A stretch of 64,000 bases of DNA, taken from Metallyticus violacea. Its lineage: Eukaryota; Arthropoda; Insecta; Mantodea; Metallyticidae. The stretch covers positions 35,238,501-35,302,500 of the forward strand of contig CM060831.1 of assembly GCA_030762175.1 (NCBI GenBank). Direction: 5' to 3'. The notes beneath the pieces are model-generated. The model did no database searches and was not told the DNA's origin. It worked only from the letters and a program-made list of their open reading frames with translations. Position numbers and translations under genes: made by a program. Positions 1 to 10,442 of the stretch are shown in pieces. Every line of letters starts with the position of its first letter. Position 1 is the first letter of the stretch.

Positions 1-1140
1 ACATGTATGTATAAACCAGTAGCTAACAAAAATCGCTGTTAAGTGTGTCCCTCACCTTCCCTATGTCCAAATTTGATTCCGTGTGATTCTTTTCACCAAA
101 TTGAAAAATCACTTTCGTGGGAAACATTTTCGTCATCAGAAGCACTGATGAAAACTGAGGAGACGATTCTTATTAAAAAAAAAAAAGTTTGTGAAGAATG
201 GCAGAAAAGTTCAGCGGAACTACTTTGAGAAAGATCATCAAAATAATGAGAATGATTAGAGGTATGTTGTTAAAAATTATAATAATTTTTACTGGCAGCC
301 CTGGTAGATCTCACAAGTGCAAATCCGGGATATGACGTTCATTCGTTTCTCTGCAGAGCAATTGGGAAAAACATTTTGCGCATTAGTAGATCAATGTTAT
401 TTTTCCCTTCTACAGCAACATCACCGCGAAGTGCACATTTTAAACCTCGACATGCTCTGCTTGCTGCTGGTAATTAGAAGTTCTGTCGACAAAATGTTGT
501 AATACACACATCTTTCACTGATCTAAGCGGGTTATGAACTAATGTGCCAAGGGAAAGAGAGGGCTATAACAGCCGGCATAATGGGATGTTCTTAACAATA
601 TTTCATAGGAGGCAAGTTCATAGACTTCTCATGCAAATATTTACACTCCCTCTCTCCTTTGCTGGCTGGCAGTGTTCCACCGACAGAAGAGAAGTCTCTA
701 GGGACGAATTCTCGGCTTATACAGTTACCATCCTACAATACTAAAAGAGGGTGGGAGGCAAAGGGTTTAGCTAGGAGAGGAGCGCACTGGAAATCTCAAC
801 AGTTTGAATTTCCCAGAGGATGCCCTGTAAAGCATCAGACGCTGCAGAGACCCTGCCTGAAGGTCGATACTCCTTAACTTGACCTGGTCGCAAACTTTGT
901 ATTTCTGTCAGGGAGATGGAACGATCTGCTTTCTTATAACCTCTTCTGGTCCAGTTTCAGTTTTTAGCATGTAAGCAGATCATAACACATTCCTTCATCT
1001 TCCTATCCATTATATGCTCCAGGCTTTAATGCGCATCGTTTTGCTTTGTTGTTTCACATCTTTATTCGTCCAGTAAATAGGAAACTAGCCTCTGACTTCT
1101 CTTGTACAGTTCTTCTTAAAAATGTCGTATCTGCAGTTAG

Positions 1141-1171
<31 letters not shown>

Positions 1172-1406
1172 CCTCATCCTCTGTTACCACACTTCGATCT
1201 ACACATCACATACTCCTCTTTACAGTAAGTTCACTAACATGAGATAAAACCGCCAGAACTTGGTATTGTGCTATTTGTCAGGGACAAGTAAAGAAAATCT
1301 CTTTATAATGCACTAAAACGTTTTAAAATATGCATAAGACCTAGGCGTTTTAAAAATGGATTCCTCCATTATATTAATCATAATAGAAGCCAACACTGCT
1401 ATGCAG
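1..1406. other. Unannotated sequence with a T26 tract
   Basis: No reading frame here resembles a known protein. The only distinct object is a run of 26 T at 1141-1166, which could be the A-tail of an old minus-strand retroposon, but no recognisable body lies beside it. Confidence 0.5.
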
Positions 1407-1690
1407 TTTTTTTGTTTTGTTTATGTACGTACGCTCTTTAACATCTCATGTCATCAGCATCTCATTCAATTCAGGGTGTGAAACGGCAGACAAATTTTAC
1501 TCAGGGATCTCTTCTTTAAGGCTTAAAACTCTTTTACATTCCATAAATCTACAACAAGGGACCCATGGCTATACTTAAGCCATACTTAGGATTTTTACAC
1601 CGGCAAAAATGCATCGACCCTGTCCGGGATCGAACCCGTGATCTTGGGTCTACGAGGCAAGTATAATTACCATTAGACCAGCAGGACCGA
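1407..1690 (-). mobile_element. SINE family 1, full length, tRNA-derived
   Basis: Read on the minus strand, a tRNA-like head comes first: 'GGTCCTGCTGGTCTAATGGT' carries the A box and GGGTTCGATCC (plus-strand 1628-1637) the B box of an RNA polymerase III promoter. A body of about 200 bp follows, with the family landmarks 'AAAATCCTAAGTATGG' and 'GATGACATGAGATG', and the element ends in an A-rich tail, seen as T/G-rich sequence at 1407-1422 on the plus strand. Six other copies in this window share the body, which is how the family was defined. It encodes no protein and would have relied on a LINE reverse transcriptase. No target-site duplication is obvious, and the sequence has drifted from the other copies, so it is probably old. 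Confidence 0.88.
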
Positions 1691-1782
1691 TCGGCTAAAA
1701 AGTGAATGTTAACTGAGAACCCTAAACAAAAAGGGCACATATTATCATTTTCAAACTCTACAGAGAAATAAACAAAAGCAAT

Positions 1783-1795
1783 ACACGTATCAAAA
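1783..1795 (+). repeat. Left target-site duplication of truncated SINE
   Basis: ACACGTATCAAAA occurs here and again at 2003-2015, on either side of the SINE fragment at 1796-2002. The 13-base match is perfect. Confidence 0.85.
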
Positions 1796-2002
1796 ATTCT
1801 AAGTATTGCTTCCTTCGGAAGGGAAGTAAAGCCGTGGGTCCCGTGTCGTACATTTATGGCACGAAAAAGAGCCTCAAGCCTGAAAGAAGAGGAGTCTCAG
1901 CAAAATTTGTCGGCCGTTTCACGCTCTGATTTGAATGGGACGCTGATGACCTGAGATGTTAAATAGTGTCCATAAATAAACCAAATAAACAACAACAAAT
2001 CA
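1796..2002 (+). mobile_element. SINE family 1, 5'-truncated copy
   Basis: This copy starts inside the family-1 body ('ATTCTAAGTATTGCTTCC') and lacks the tRNA-like promoter head. It then runs through the usual landmarks (AAGTAAAGCCGTGGG, GTCGGCCGTTTCACG, GATGACCTGAGATG) to a tail rich in AAT/AAC. Perfect 13-bp direct repeats flank it. The truncation therefore happened during integration, as expected when LINE-type target-primed reverse transcription stops early, and not by later deletion. Without boxes A and B it could not transcribe itself. It lies 105 bp from a family-1 copy in the opposite orientation. Confidence 0.9.
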
Positions 2003-2015
2003 ACACGTATCAAAA
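2003..2015 (+). repeat. Right target-site duplication of truncated SINE
   Basis: Perfect 13-bp match to 1783-1795. Confidence 0.85.
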
Positions 2016-2435
2016 CTTTGGCTTTAGACTAGCACTCGGAAGCCAAAAGTTTAACTAACACGAGCCACAGAAACTCACGTCTTCACAAAACAAAATAAGT
2101 AAATTTGGTTTCATTATTACAGGTAATAGGTATAAGAAGATTCTCCAACGTAAGTTAGTGAAACATTTTACTTTTATGTTCCTATGAAGAAAATAATACA
2201 AAATAGTTTTGTTGGTTGATTTTAAAATAAATAAAATTTAAATTATGTAGCGTTTTTGCACAGTTAACTTTTTGCCATTAACTTTACAATAATACAAAAA
2301 TGAGGATTTATTTAAAAAAGAAAATCAAGTACCAGTCTTCAGAAATATGCAGCATTGTGTACAATAGTTTACAGCTTTAGTAATTAATAAATGCTCGTCC
2401 TCACATTTGTGTCGTTGCAATGGCGCAATTCCATA
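2016..2435. other. AT-rich unannotated sequence
   Basis: Nothing is recognisable here. The readable mariner homology begins only at about 2436. Confidence 0.4.
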
Positions 2436-2740
2436 AATTATTTGCTGCCACATCCACCTTATTCCCCCGATTTGGCTCAATCGGGGTTTCATTTGTTCCT
2501 TAAACGGGGAAAATTCTTTTGTGGAAAGAAATTTTCGCCAAATGAAGAGTTTAAATCGTCAGTTGATGCGTATTCTGCAGGTCTGGAGGAATCTGACTTA
2601 TGTGATGAGATAAAGAGTTTAGAAAATGGCTGGATAACTACATTGGTGTCAAAGGAAACTATGTTGAAAAACAAGAATAATTTATAAAATCTAAGACACC
2701 ATTTTGCACTTCATTCCTAGAACTATTCAAACGACCCTTG
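2436..2740 (+). pseudogene. Mariner-type transposase C-terminal relic with 3' end
   Basis: The frame reads the mariner signature LLPHPPYSPDLA, then FHLFLK and a basic, acidic-rich stretch ending in a stop near 2686, as in the C-terminal third of mariner transposases. SPDLA is followed by QSG where active mariner proteins have P-S/N-D, so the third catalytic aspartate is lost. Downstream, 2714-2740 (ending in GACCCTTG) looks like the terminal inverted repeat of this group and is followed by TA at 2741-2742, the expected target dinucleotide. The N-terminal two thirds and the left terminus are missing. It is a dead 3' fragment. The superfamily call is firm; the subfamily is not established. Confidence 0.8.
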
Positions 2741-2742
2741 TA

Positions 2743-5700
2743 ATTTCAAAATAATTAAGGAAAAAAATAAACAGATGTAAATAGAATAAATTACAGTAGT
2801 GCCAAACACATAGTCCGAACAAAAATGATTCATGTTTAAATAATGCACACTTTCTGCATAGTTATAACCCATATAAAACATATGGTACTAACTCATTTTT
2901 GCCATATTTTGAATATGTACAATTTCTGCATTTTCTGCTTAAATTAGTATATAGAAATGGAGCACAGATATATTTTCCATAATATGTTTTAAGTTTATCA
3001 CATAAAAAAGTTAAAATAGAAATAAAGAACCAATTTACCGACGAATGAAGCAAAACAACTTATTAAAAAAACCGGATTTAGTTCTGGGAACTTTGATGTT
3101 TTGCTGAAAACAGTATGTTCCCGTTACATGAGCCCGGGCTAGGATCGTAAAATGTATCCGTCATTCGCCTAAACATATTTGCTCTACGTGAGATTCGAAA
3201 TTATACTCTTATCTGGTACACCCTGGTTGAACATGGTGACACATTCTGGCAAGCTTCAGCGGTTCTTTGTATGAATACATATTCTATTTGGATGCATTAT
3301 GTATTTGTTGTCTGATATCTTCTTGTTTGCACTCTTCAGATATATTTTTGAAGCTGGCTTTTTTATTCATGCCCCAGGTTCCGCCTGTAGCTATAAAATA
3401 CAGAAACAAAACCCTTCTCTACCATTTACGCTGGATATTTACAACGGGTGCAAAATAGAGAACATACAATGCACATACATTTTTCTAATACATTCTCGCC
3501 TCCAACAGCTACCTGCTTTTGTCTTCCATTACCGGAGGGTATCATTTACAGGCTTGCGTTCGATGCACCAATTTGCGCTGTTGGACAAAAAGAAATTAAA
3601 AAAAAAAAAAAAAAAAAAAAGACCCGATATTGTACGTTTAGGAAGAATTCACGGCAAAATTATATCCTCCAGAAAGATTTTTAAATGCTTTTTATATCAG
3701 AACTTAAAAACAGTAAAATTTAGTCAATAGAATCCATTTTTAGAGCACAGGGGATTTATAAACTTGATATAATTGAATTGATATATTTCCGGCAGCTATA
3801 AATACGGAGCTCTAGGGAAAAATAGCACAATTGTGAAAATGCACGAGAAATATCCCGTTGCCTTAGGAAGATAAAATCATGGAGGATCATACAGAATTAT
3901 TGGAAACATTACAGGTAAATTGGAATTCTCTGATATTATCTACATAATCAAAACAGCAGTAATAAAAATGGTTTATTGTGATTTCAGAATGAATGGCAGA
4001 CAGAATGAAATATAAATGTGAAAGAGTATGAGAAGTGACAATGTAAAATCGGCATCGATTGTTGTGTGTGAGGCTAAGCATAATGAAAAGATTGGCGGCA
4101 GTATAGCGCCAATATTTGTCATAGCTGTAGTGTTATAGTAGGTGGTGGTTGTACGTTAATGGCAAGTTTATGGCATTGAAAGAACATATCAAAAATATCA
4201 CACTAAAATAATAACTGTATTAGGATATGTGTTATATGGAATATTAAGTTTTCTCAGTATTAGGGGGTAGAATAATAAATTGATTAGTTTATTAACTCCG
4301 TAGTGTCATGATAGTGTATAGGTGAATTTTTATTATGATTTTAAGAGCTTAATAGACCAGCAACTGCTATAGTTGTACTGGAAGATGGTGGAATGATCTA
4401 AATGCTACTGCAAACGGGTGGTTCAAAATTTGTTGACACTCAAATTACTTGTATTCACCGTATAAGGGAAAAGGAAAGGTTGAACTGTGTTTCACAAAGT
4501 GTACAAGTGATTTTCATTACTTTGTTTTCAATTATATAGATTTCTCTACAAGTGTAGGAGTATTGGTAACTTTAAATACTAGTGCAATGTTTTAATGATT
4601 TAGGTAATCAGTTGATCTAATCATGTGATCCACCATAAGCGAAAGCGATATAGGCGTATTTATAAAGAAAGATATATTCGGTATTTGAGTAAGTGACGGT
4701 ATTAAAGTAGGACCTATGATTGACATTGACATTTCCTTCAAATATATATAGTGCCCATATAAAGTGTTACAGGCCAATAATCTCTTAAATGAAACAACAA
4801 AACCAAAAACTGGCTTTTTCTAATGTTATTGCATAAAGGGGTCTTCATAATAGCGCCAAGGAGTTTTATGAGGCCTCTTCAGAATTTTAAATTGAACGAT
4901 GGTATAACGTTTAGATATTTAGATAGTTCCAAAAATAATGCAACTACTGTTTAATTTCTTTTCTAAAATTCAATGGTAAGAAATTATAGGGCGTATGGTT
5001 AATTATTTATTACATATGAGAATTTTTTTCACTTTGGTTCTTGAAAATAAGTAAATAGCAGGAGGGGGGGGAGTTGCTTCACAGTTGTCTCACGAATGCC
5101 TTTGGTTTTCATACCTTCCTAGTTTTGTCTATCTACAACTAGTACGTATGTTTTGGTTTAACTCTCTTTTTATATGGTATATAAAGAAGCATATTTAAAA
5201 TATTCACTCGCGAATCCCCACATAATGGTAAACTCAAGGTGCCACATTTAATTTTTTTTAATTGAATGTAACAAACAAAATAAACCCTTATTGTAGAAGG
5301 TGCTAGACGTGCTGCCTATTTGTAGGACATACATGCTATATCTTCTCAAGAAACCAGAATTTACACTCTTCAGTTCTTGTACACTAATGTATTTCTGTTT
5401 CAATGTTTTCTTTAAGTTCATTCCGAGTATAAGGATTGGTGGTGTATACAGAATTTTTCAAAGTTACCCAGAGATAAAAACACAGACCGTTAGTACTGGA
5501 GAACGAGAAGGCCTTAAGCCACTACTTTCAAATCTGTAGTCAATTATACAACCCAATTCATTACACAATAAATAAAAAATTTATTAGTATACCTTTTATT
5601 GTTAATTGTATTTTCAAAGAAAAATGAACCAGCAATTCTTTTCGCAAATTTCAAGCATCTCGAAGTATAATAGTAAGTCGCTGCACTGTATGGCGGACTA

Positions 5701-6587
5701 GTTGAAATTATTGTAGATATTGCGGTATTTTGATTATAATAGAAATACTAGAAAATGATCAGCACTATCAAATTAAAGAAGTTCCTCTTATATTAACGGA
5801 AAAAATAAAAGTGTCAAACAGTTCTTCTTGTTGCAGGAAAAATAAAGTCACACACTCAAAACCTCAACAAGTTACCACCCATTGGTTCATCAACATTTAT
5901 ATTATCAAATATTTACAAAGAAGATCTTTGCGTCATAATCAGATAGACTATACAAGTATAACTAAGACACATCAAACACTATTCTATTTCATGAATTTGC
6001 TGTATCCGTTGAGCAGGCACTAGCTCCAAGCCTGCAACAGAAAGACCTGTGAGTCAGATGATACTGACATTACTCTGTTGTAATGAAGCCAGCCTACATG
6101 TGGTCAATATCAAACAATAGGAAGCCACATTGAAATATTTCCATGTTGGAGGCGGAAATTCAGAACTTTTTGCTGTTTCATTATGGTTTCCCATTGTGTT
6201 TTGACTAAAGGCTGTTTCTTTGAATGACACTGTAAGCAAATTTTTAATACATAGAGTTTCAAAAATAAAATAATTATATAAAACCAAGTAACGTTTACAT
6301 ATATGTTTAAACTCACTATTCAAATATCTCGCACTGGCACGGTAAAACTTTTAATTCCGCTTATTACGAAGCAGGTTGTCAGCGCTAAAAAAAAGACAAG
6401 GTGGATTTCATCTGCAGAAAAGTTGTGACACAAAGGAATTTTTACTAATTGACTACCAACAGAAGGGGTAACTAGGCGCAAAATTTGCGAGAAAATGTGT
6501 TTTGTAGAATAAAATATACTTTTTCAACTGCTTACGACAGTGTTTTATTGGTGGGAAAAAAGTTTGAAGTATGAATTGTTAGAGCAT
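2743..6587. other. Unannotated AT-rich sequence, A23 tract at 3598
   Basis: No family-level similarity was found. The 143-codon frame at 3299-3730 crosses a 23-base A run (3598-3620) that codes only for lysines, so it is not convincing as a gene. The A run may be the tail of a plus-strand retroposon, but no body is recognisable upstream. Confidence 0.4.
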
Positions 6588-6848
6588 CTATGCTATTCCC
6601 AGATTTGGCTCTCTGCAACTTCCATCTGTCCCCAAAACTCAAGCATTTCCTAGCTGAACAGTTTTTTCATCAAGTTGAAGGGAAGTGTTTCACGGAGGGT
6701 ACAGTAAACCATTTCAGAGACACGATAGTGACATTGGAGCATCGCTGGCATAAATGTAAAATATTGAATGACCTTAAGGTAGATCATATTAAAAAACAAA
6801 AACAATGATCAACTTAAAAGAGGCGGAGGACTTTTCATGCCGCCCTCG
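6588..6848 (+). pseudogene. Mariner-type transposase C-terminal relic with 3' end
   Basis: The frame reads FPDLALCNFHLSPKLKHFL, which aligns with the mariner C-terminal block (Y-S-P-D-L-A-P-x-D-F-H-L). The third catalytic Asp is replaced by Asn in 'LCNFHL'. A run containing H-R-W-H-K-C and a lysine-rich end follows, as in mariner C termini. The 3' flank ends in CCGCCCTCG and then TA (6849-6850). CCCTCG-TA is the same terminus seen in the complete copy at 42690-43908, though the inner terminal sequence differs. Nothing upstream is clear, so this is a 3' remnant and non-functional. Confidence 0.75.
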
Positions 6849-6850
6849 TA

Positions 6851-8109
6851 GTTGATTTTGATGGACTTATTTAGCCAAAAAATTGTCTCTAACTTCACAA
6901 TGGAATTGAAACTTTTTTGATAAGTTCCGCACCTGCGTTTGAATTTGGTGTGATGGAAAAGTTGGAGAAATATTATCACAAAATAAATGAAGATAATGTT
7001 AAAACAGTAAACAAGGAAACAAATGCTTCAAAACGCTGTCAGAAATATGGTGAAATACAGTAAAATTTGTATAAAACGGAATGAAGAATACCCAGTAAAT
7101 GCTTTGTGTACTGACACTTTCAGGCTGAACATTGATACATCCAGTCTTCTTTTTGCTACGATGTAAGATGCATTTACTGCACTGCACGCAGTAAATATTC
7201 AGCTAGCTCTCACAAAAGGCACTTGACAGATGATTTTCGTTAGAGCTTCACAGCATTCTCCATCGATCTAGACGAAACCACAGGAACCACTACTATGTGC
7301 AGAGGCATGTACAGAAATTTGTACGTAAAGTGAGGCAGAACTCTCCATGTGCGTTTCCAGTCTGTCTACAGGAGTATTTTTACAGGATAGCTGTAACATT
7401 TCGCCTGAAGCAGAACAATTGCCCATCACAGAAGCTTGTTAATTGCGAACAGAAAGCGTTTGGACCGTTAGGGCGGAATGAGAGAGGCAGTGCGCTGGAT
7501 AAAAAATGGATACTAAAGCAATTTGCCATCCTGCTGGAACAAATCGGTAGCCATTTCGTCCATGGTGAGAACGCTGGAGTAAAACTTCATATATAAAGAG
7601 ACGCGAAATATTAGAGGAAAAGCAAGAGGTTTAATTGCCAGTATTCTGTTTCAGAATACAATATTCAGTTTAGAACAAAAAAGTTATGGGTGATATAAGT
7701 TACATCTACAGCCCGGATTTGAATTTCTCGATATTAAACGCAAAAATGTAAACGTATTTATTGCTTCCACTAGAAATGCAGCAAAATAAATTAATCTTGC
7801 TGAGAATAAAGCTCACCAAAAACCGGCGATAGAACATAAACATATACTACAGTTAATTTGGATATATTTTTAAATGAAGGAATACTACAAATTACTTATT
7901 CTTTCCATTTGGCTATGAACAAAGTTTACAAAGAAAAATATATATGTCACATAATTTTGATTGTCTATGTGCAAGTAGAATATTTGGAATCTAAATTGAT
8001 TTTAAAAATATTAGGAGGGGGCAAAAAACATAAGCCGGATATTTTAAAATTTATTGGCATATTTTCTATAATTTTGCCGATGTACTGACATATTTTTCTC
8101 AGCGGAGAA
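6851..8109. other. Unannotated sequence
   Basis: A 99-codon frame at 7297-7596 has mixed composition and resembles no family I know. The rest is AT-rich with no repeats of note. Confidence 0.35.
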
Positions 8110-8928
8110 AAATCTTTATAAAAGAAAGTTTCGGTTGGGTTTCCAGTCAGTTATACAAGAATGTTTCCACGCCTCTGTCACTGACGATTCGCCGAACTCC
8201 CATGCTTCTTTTAACAGTTCTAACATATAGTAAAAAAGGCAAAAGTCTGGGCTATATGGGGGATGTTCCAATGTGAGCGCAGGGACGTTTACTTAGAGAA
8301 AAAAAACTACTCGAATTAGTTATTTACGTCCTTTTTGCCCATATGCACGTTTTGCCTCAATCAGGCGATAGCATTATAAGATTCGTTGACTGTTTCATGT
8401 TTATGAGAAACAATCGGTGAACAAAATGCCAAAATCCCAGAAAACTGTCAACAGGAGAGTTCTAGTTTTGACAGGAGCTCTTTTGCTTCGACTCAGGAAT
8501 ATAGTGTGAACATAAGTTTTTTGCAGGTTACGGTTCATTTCAAGAGTATTTCTGCTTGTTCCCAGCATTGAACCAAAAAACCCCTGACACACTCCCAAAT
8601 GTGTAATCTTGTGACCTCAGTAAAAATTCGAGAAACCTTCCCTTTCGTTAATCCAAGTCATCTAAAATGATGAACTGAACACTTCCAAGACTTAATCAAA
8701 TCTCAGAAGCTATTTCCGAAATGATCAAACGTCAGTCACATTCTATAAGTACTCAAACTGTCCGAATTTTGGCTTCCGTTAAGCTCATCCAGGTCGACTT
8801 TCACTTTCCAAAATTTCTTGTACATCTGTGAAACTTTTCTATCACTCATACAGCTGTGCCTTAGAAAACGTCTCTTCTCCAAACTGTGCCTTTAATCTTT
8901 GAACGGTTTTACACCCTCTGGCGACAAA
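8110..8928 (-). pseudogene. Mariner-type transposase relic, minus strand
   Basis: Reading right to left, the blocks appear in the order of an intact mariner transposase. First comes the helix-turn-helix end RLKAQFGEETFSKAQLYE (about 8845-8900). Next is the core strand L-L-L-T-V-F-W-D-F-G (about 8420-8460), the TVFWD block before the second catalytic Asp. Last is HPPYSPDF (about 8245-8270) with its C-terminal continuation K-E-A-W-E-F-G. Frameshifts and stops separate the blocks. The third catalytic Asp is replaced by an aromatic stretch. A (TAA)n tract at 8931-9006 lies where the first residues of the protein should be. No terminal inverted repeats were found. It is an old, long, dead copy. 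Confidence 0.82.
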
Positions 8929-8930
8929 AA

Positions 8931-8954
8931 TATAATAATAATAATAACAACAAC

Positions 8955-8990
<36 letters not shown>

Positions 8991-9006
8991 TATGATGATG
9001 ATGATG
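8931..9006. repeat. Compound (TAA)n/(CAA)n/(TGA)n microsatellite
   Basis: Imperfect AAT-type triplets with a short CAA run, ending in four ATG triplets. It abuts the N-terminal end of the minus-strand mariner relic. Confidence 0.95.
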
Positions 9007-10007
9007 TGCAATCGACGAGTGTACATCTTGCTCGGACATGAAGCTGTTGACAAACGAAACGGCTCTGTGAGGCAAATTGGTTTCTCCAAACCACCACGCG
9101 TAACGTCTCAACGAGACTTCCGCTTAAACTTGATTTACCAGTGCAAAGTAACAAAACTATCAAACAAAGGTATTTTATACACTCGCAGACACAGGGAAGT
9201 GCTAAAGTCTACGTCTTTATTAAGTGCAAAAACTCACTTATATTAATAACTTTCTCATTTCGGCAGCCGCTAGCAGCGTGTGTTGGTTTGTAAGGATCAC
9301 TCTGTGAGATTTCACTATCTGAAAAGGCGAACCCTAGTAATGTCTCAACTTGAAAATAATAACAGCACATTTAAATCTTCTTTCTCTTTACAGAAAAAGG
9401 GGAAATAAATTGAAACAACTAGAAATAGTGAAGTAAAGCGAGAAAAGAATACTGTAATGAAATAATAAACAGAAACACGTTTGTCTTCTCATTTTTCCCT
9501 TCTTCCTTTATTACTCCTGAACTCGGATTTCTACAGCTGCCGCCGCTTCTCTGCACGCAGTCCCCATTTTTTTCCTGGATATCTTTGGTGCCTTAGTACT
9601 CTTTTTCACAACTTCATAAACACGGACGTTATATGTCTCGGCCATTCACGTCTCCTCCGTTCTGCCGATATAGTTTCCTTTGTCTGTTGCGATTACAAGT
9701 GAAAACGGATGAAAAGTAAAACAGTAAATCTCATATTTTTAAACTTTATCATATTTTTGCATTATTAAAACTGTAAAGGCGAATGTTTTATAAAGTATTA
9801 CATTCCTAGGTTTAATAGTTAAATGGAAATGTTCTCCAATTTTAGTATACTTTGTTAAAATTACCCTTATTTTAAGAACCACGCTTTCTTAAAAGTAAAA
9901 ATCTGAACAAGCTTATTTTAAAGGTTATAACCGGTCAAAATAATAATTTATAAAACTTAATTATTTACAAGACTAGAAATGTATAACATTTATGTATATT
10001 TGAACGC
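9007..10007. other. Unannotated sequence
   Basis: Nothing was recognised between the microsatellite and the next SINE. Confidence 0.35.
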
Positions 10008-10019
10008 TTTCCACACAAT

Positions 10020-10302
10020 TTTTTGAGTGGTGTTTAACGCCCGTTTTTACTACTGAGGCACCACAGGAGGTGAACACTGGTGATACATGAAATGAAATGA
10101 TAAATTGGGAAAGGATTTTTTTTATAAAGAAGGAAACGTTCCAGGCCTAAGTTTAGAGTACCTCTACGACATTTACCAGTTATGAGAACTGAGGAAAACC
10201 TGGAAAAAACCTCAATCAGGGAGGACGGTTCTAGCGGGATCCGAACCCCAGACCTCCCGCTCACGAGTCCGCGCCTTAACGACCTCCGCCACCCGTGGCG
10301 AT
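10020..10302 (-). mobile_element. SINE family 2, full length, tRNA-derived
   Basis: On the minus strand the element begins CGCCACGGGTGGCGGAGG and continues GTCGTTAAGGCGCGGACT. This is a tRNA-Ser/Leu-like A-box region, followed by a B box (GGGTTCGGATCC). The body has the family landmarks 'CCAGGTTTTCCTCAG', 'GGCCTGGAACG' and 'CATGTATCACCAGTG' and ends near GTTAAACACC. Imperfect 12-bp direct repeats flank it (10008-10019 TTTCCACACAAT and 10303-10314 TTTCCTCACGAT), consistent with an aged target-site duplication. Three related copies lie at 14.1, 48.2 and 50.0 kb. It encodes no protein. Confidence 0.88.
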
Positions 10303-10380
10303 TTTCCTCACGATGAAAATAAGAAATAGAAACATGGCCAAACTACAATTATCAAGATAAATTACCTAAAAATTCCTGGA

Positions 10381-10442
10381 ACCTAGCCGGGTTTGAAACC
10401 GTGACCTTACGAGACAAGTTACGGTTACCATTGGAACAGGAG
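10381..10442 (-). mobile_element. SINE family 1, tRNA-like head fragment
   Basis: On the minus strand 'CCTGTTCCAATGGTAACCGT' matches the family-1 A-box region and GGTTTCAAACCCGGCT matches the B-box region. The rest of the body is absent, so only the head of one copy remains, about 80 bp from the family-2 SINE. Confidence 0.7.

Noticed and set aside
3299..3730. 143-codon frame as a gene
   Set aside because: It crosses an A23 tract coding only for lysine, and the two sides have no known similarity.
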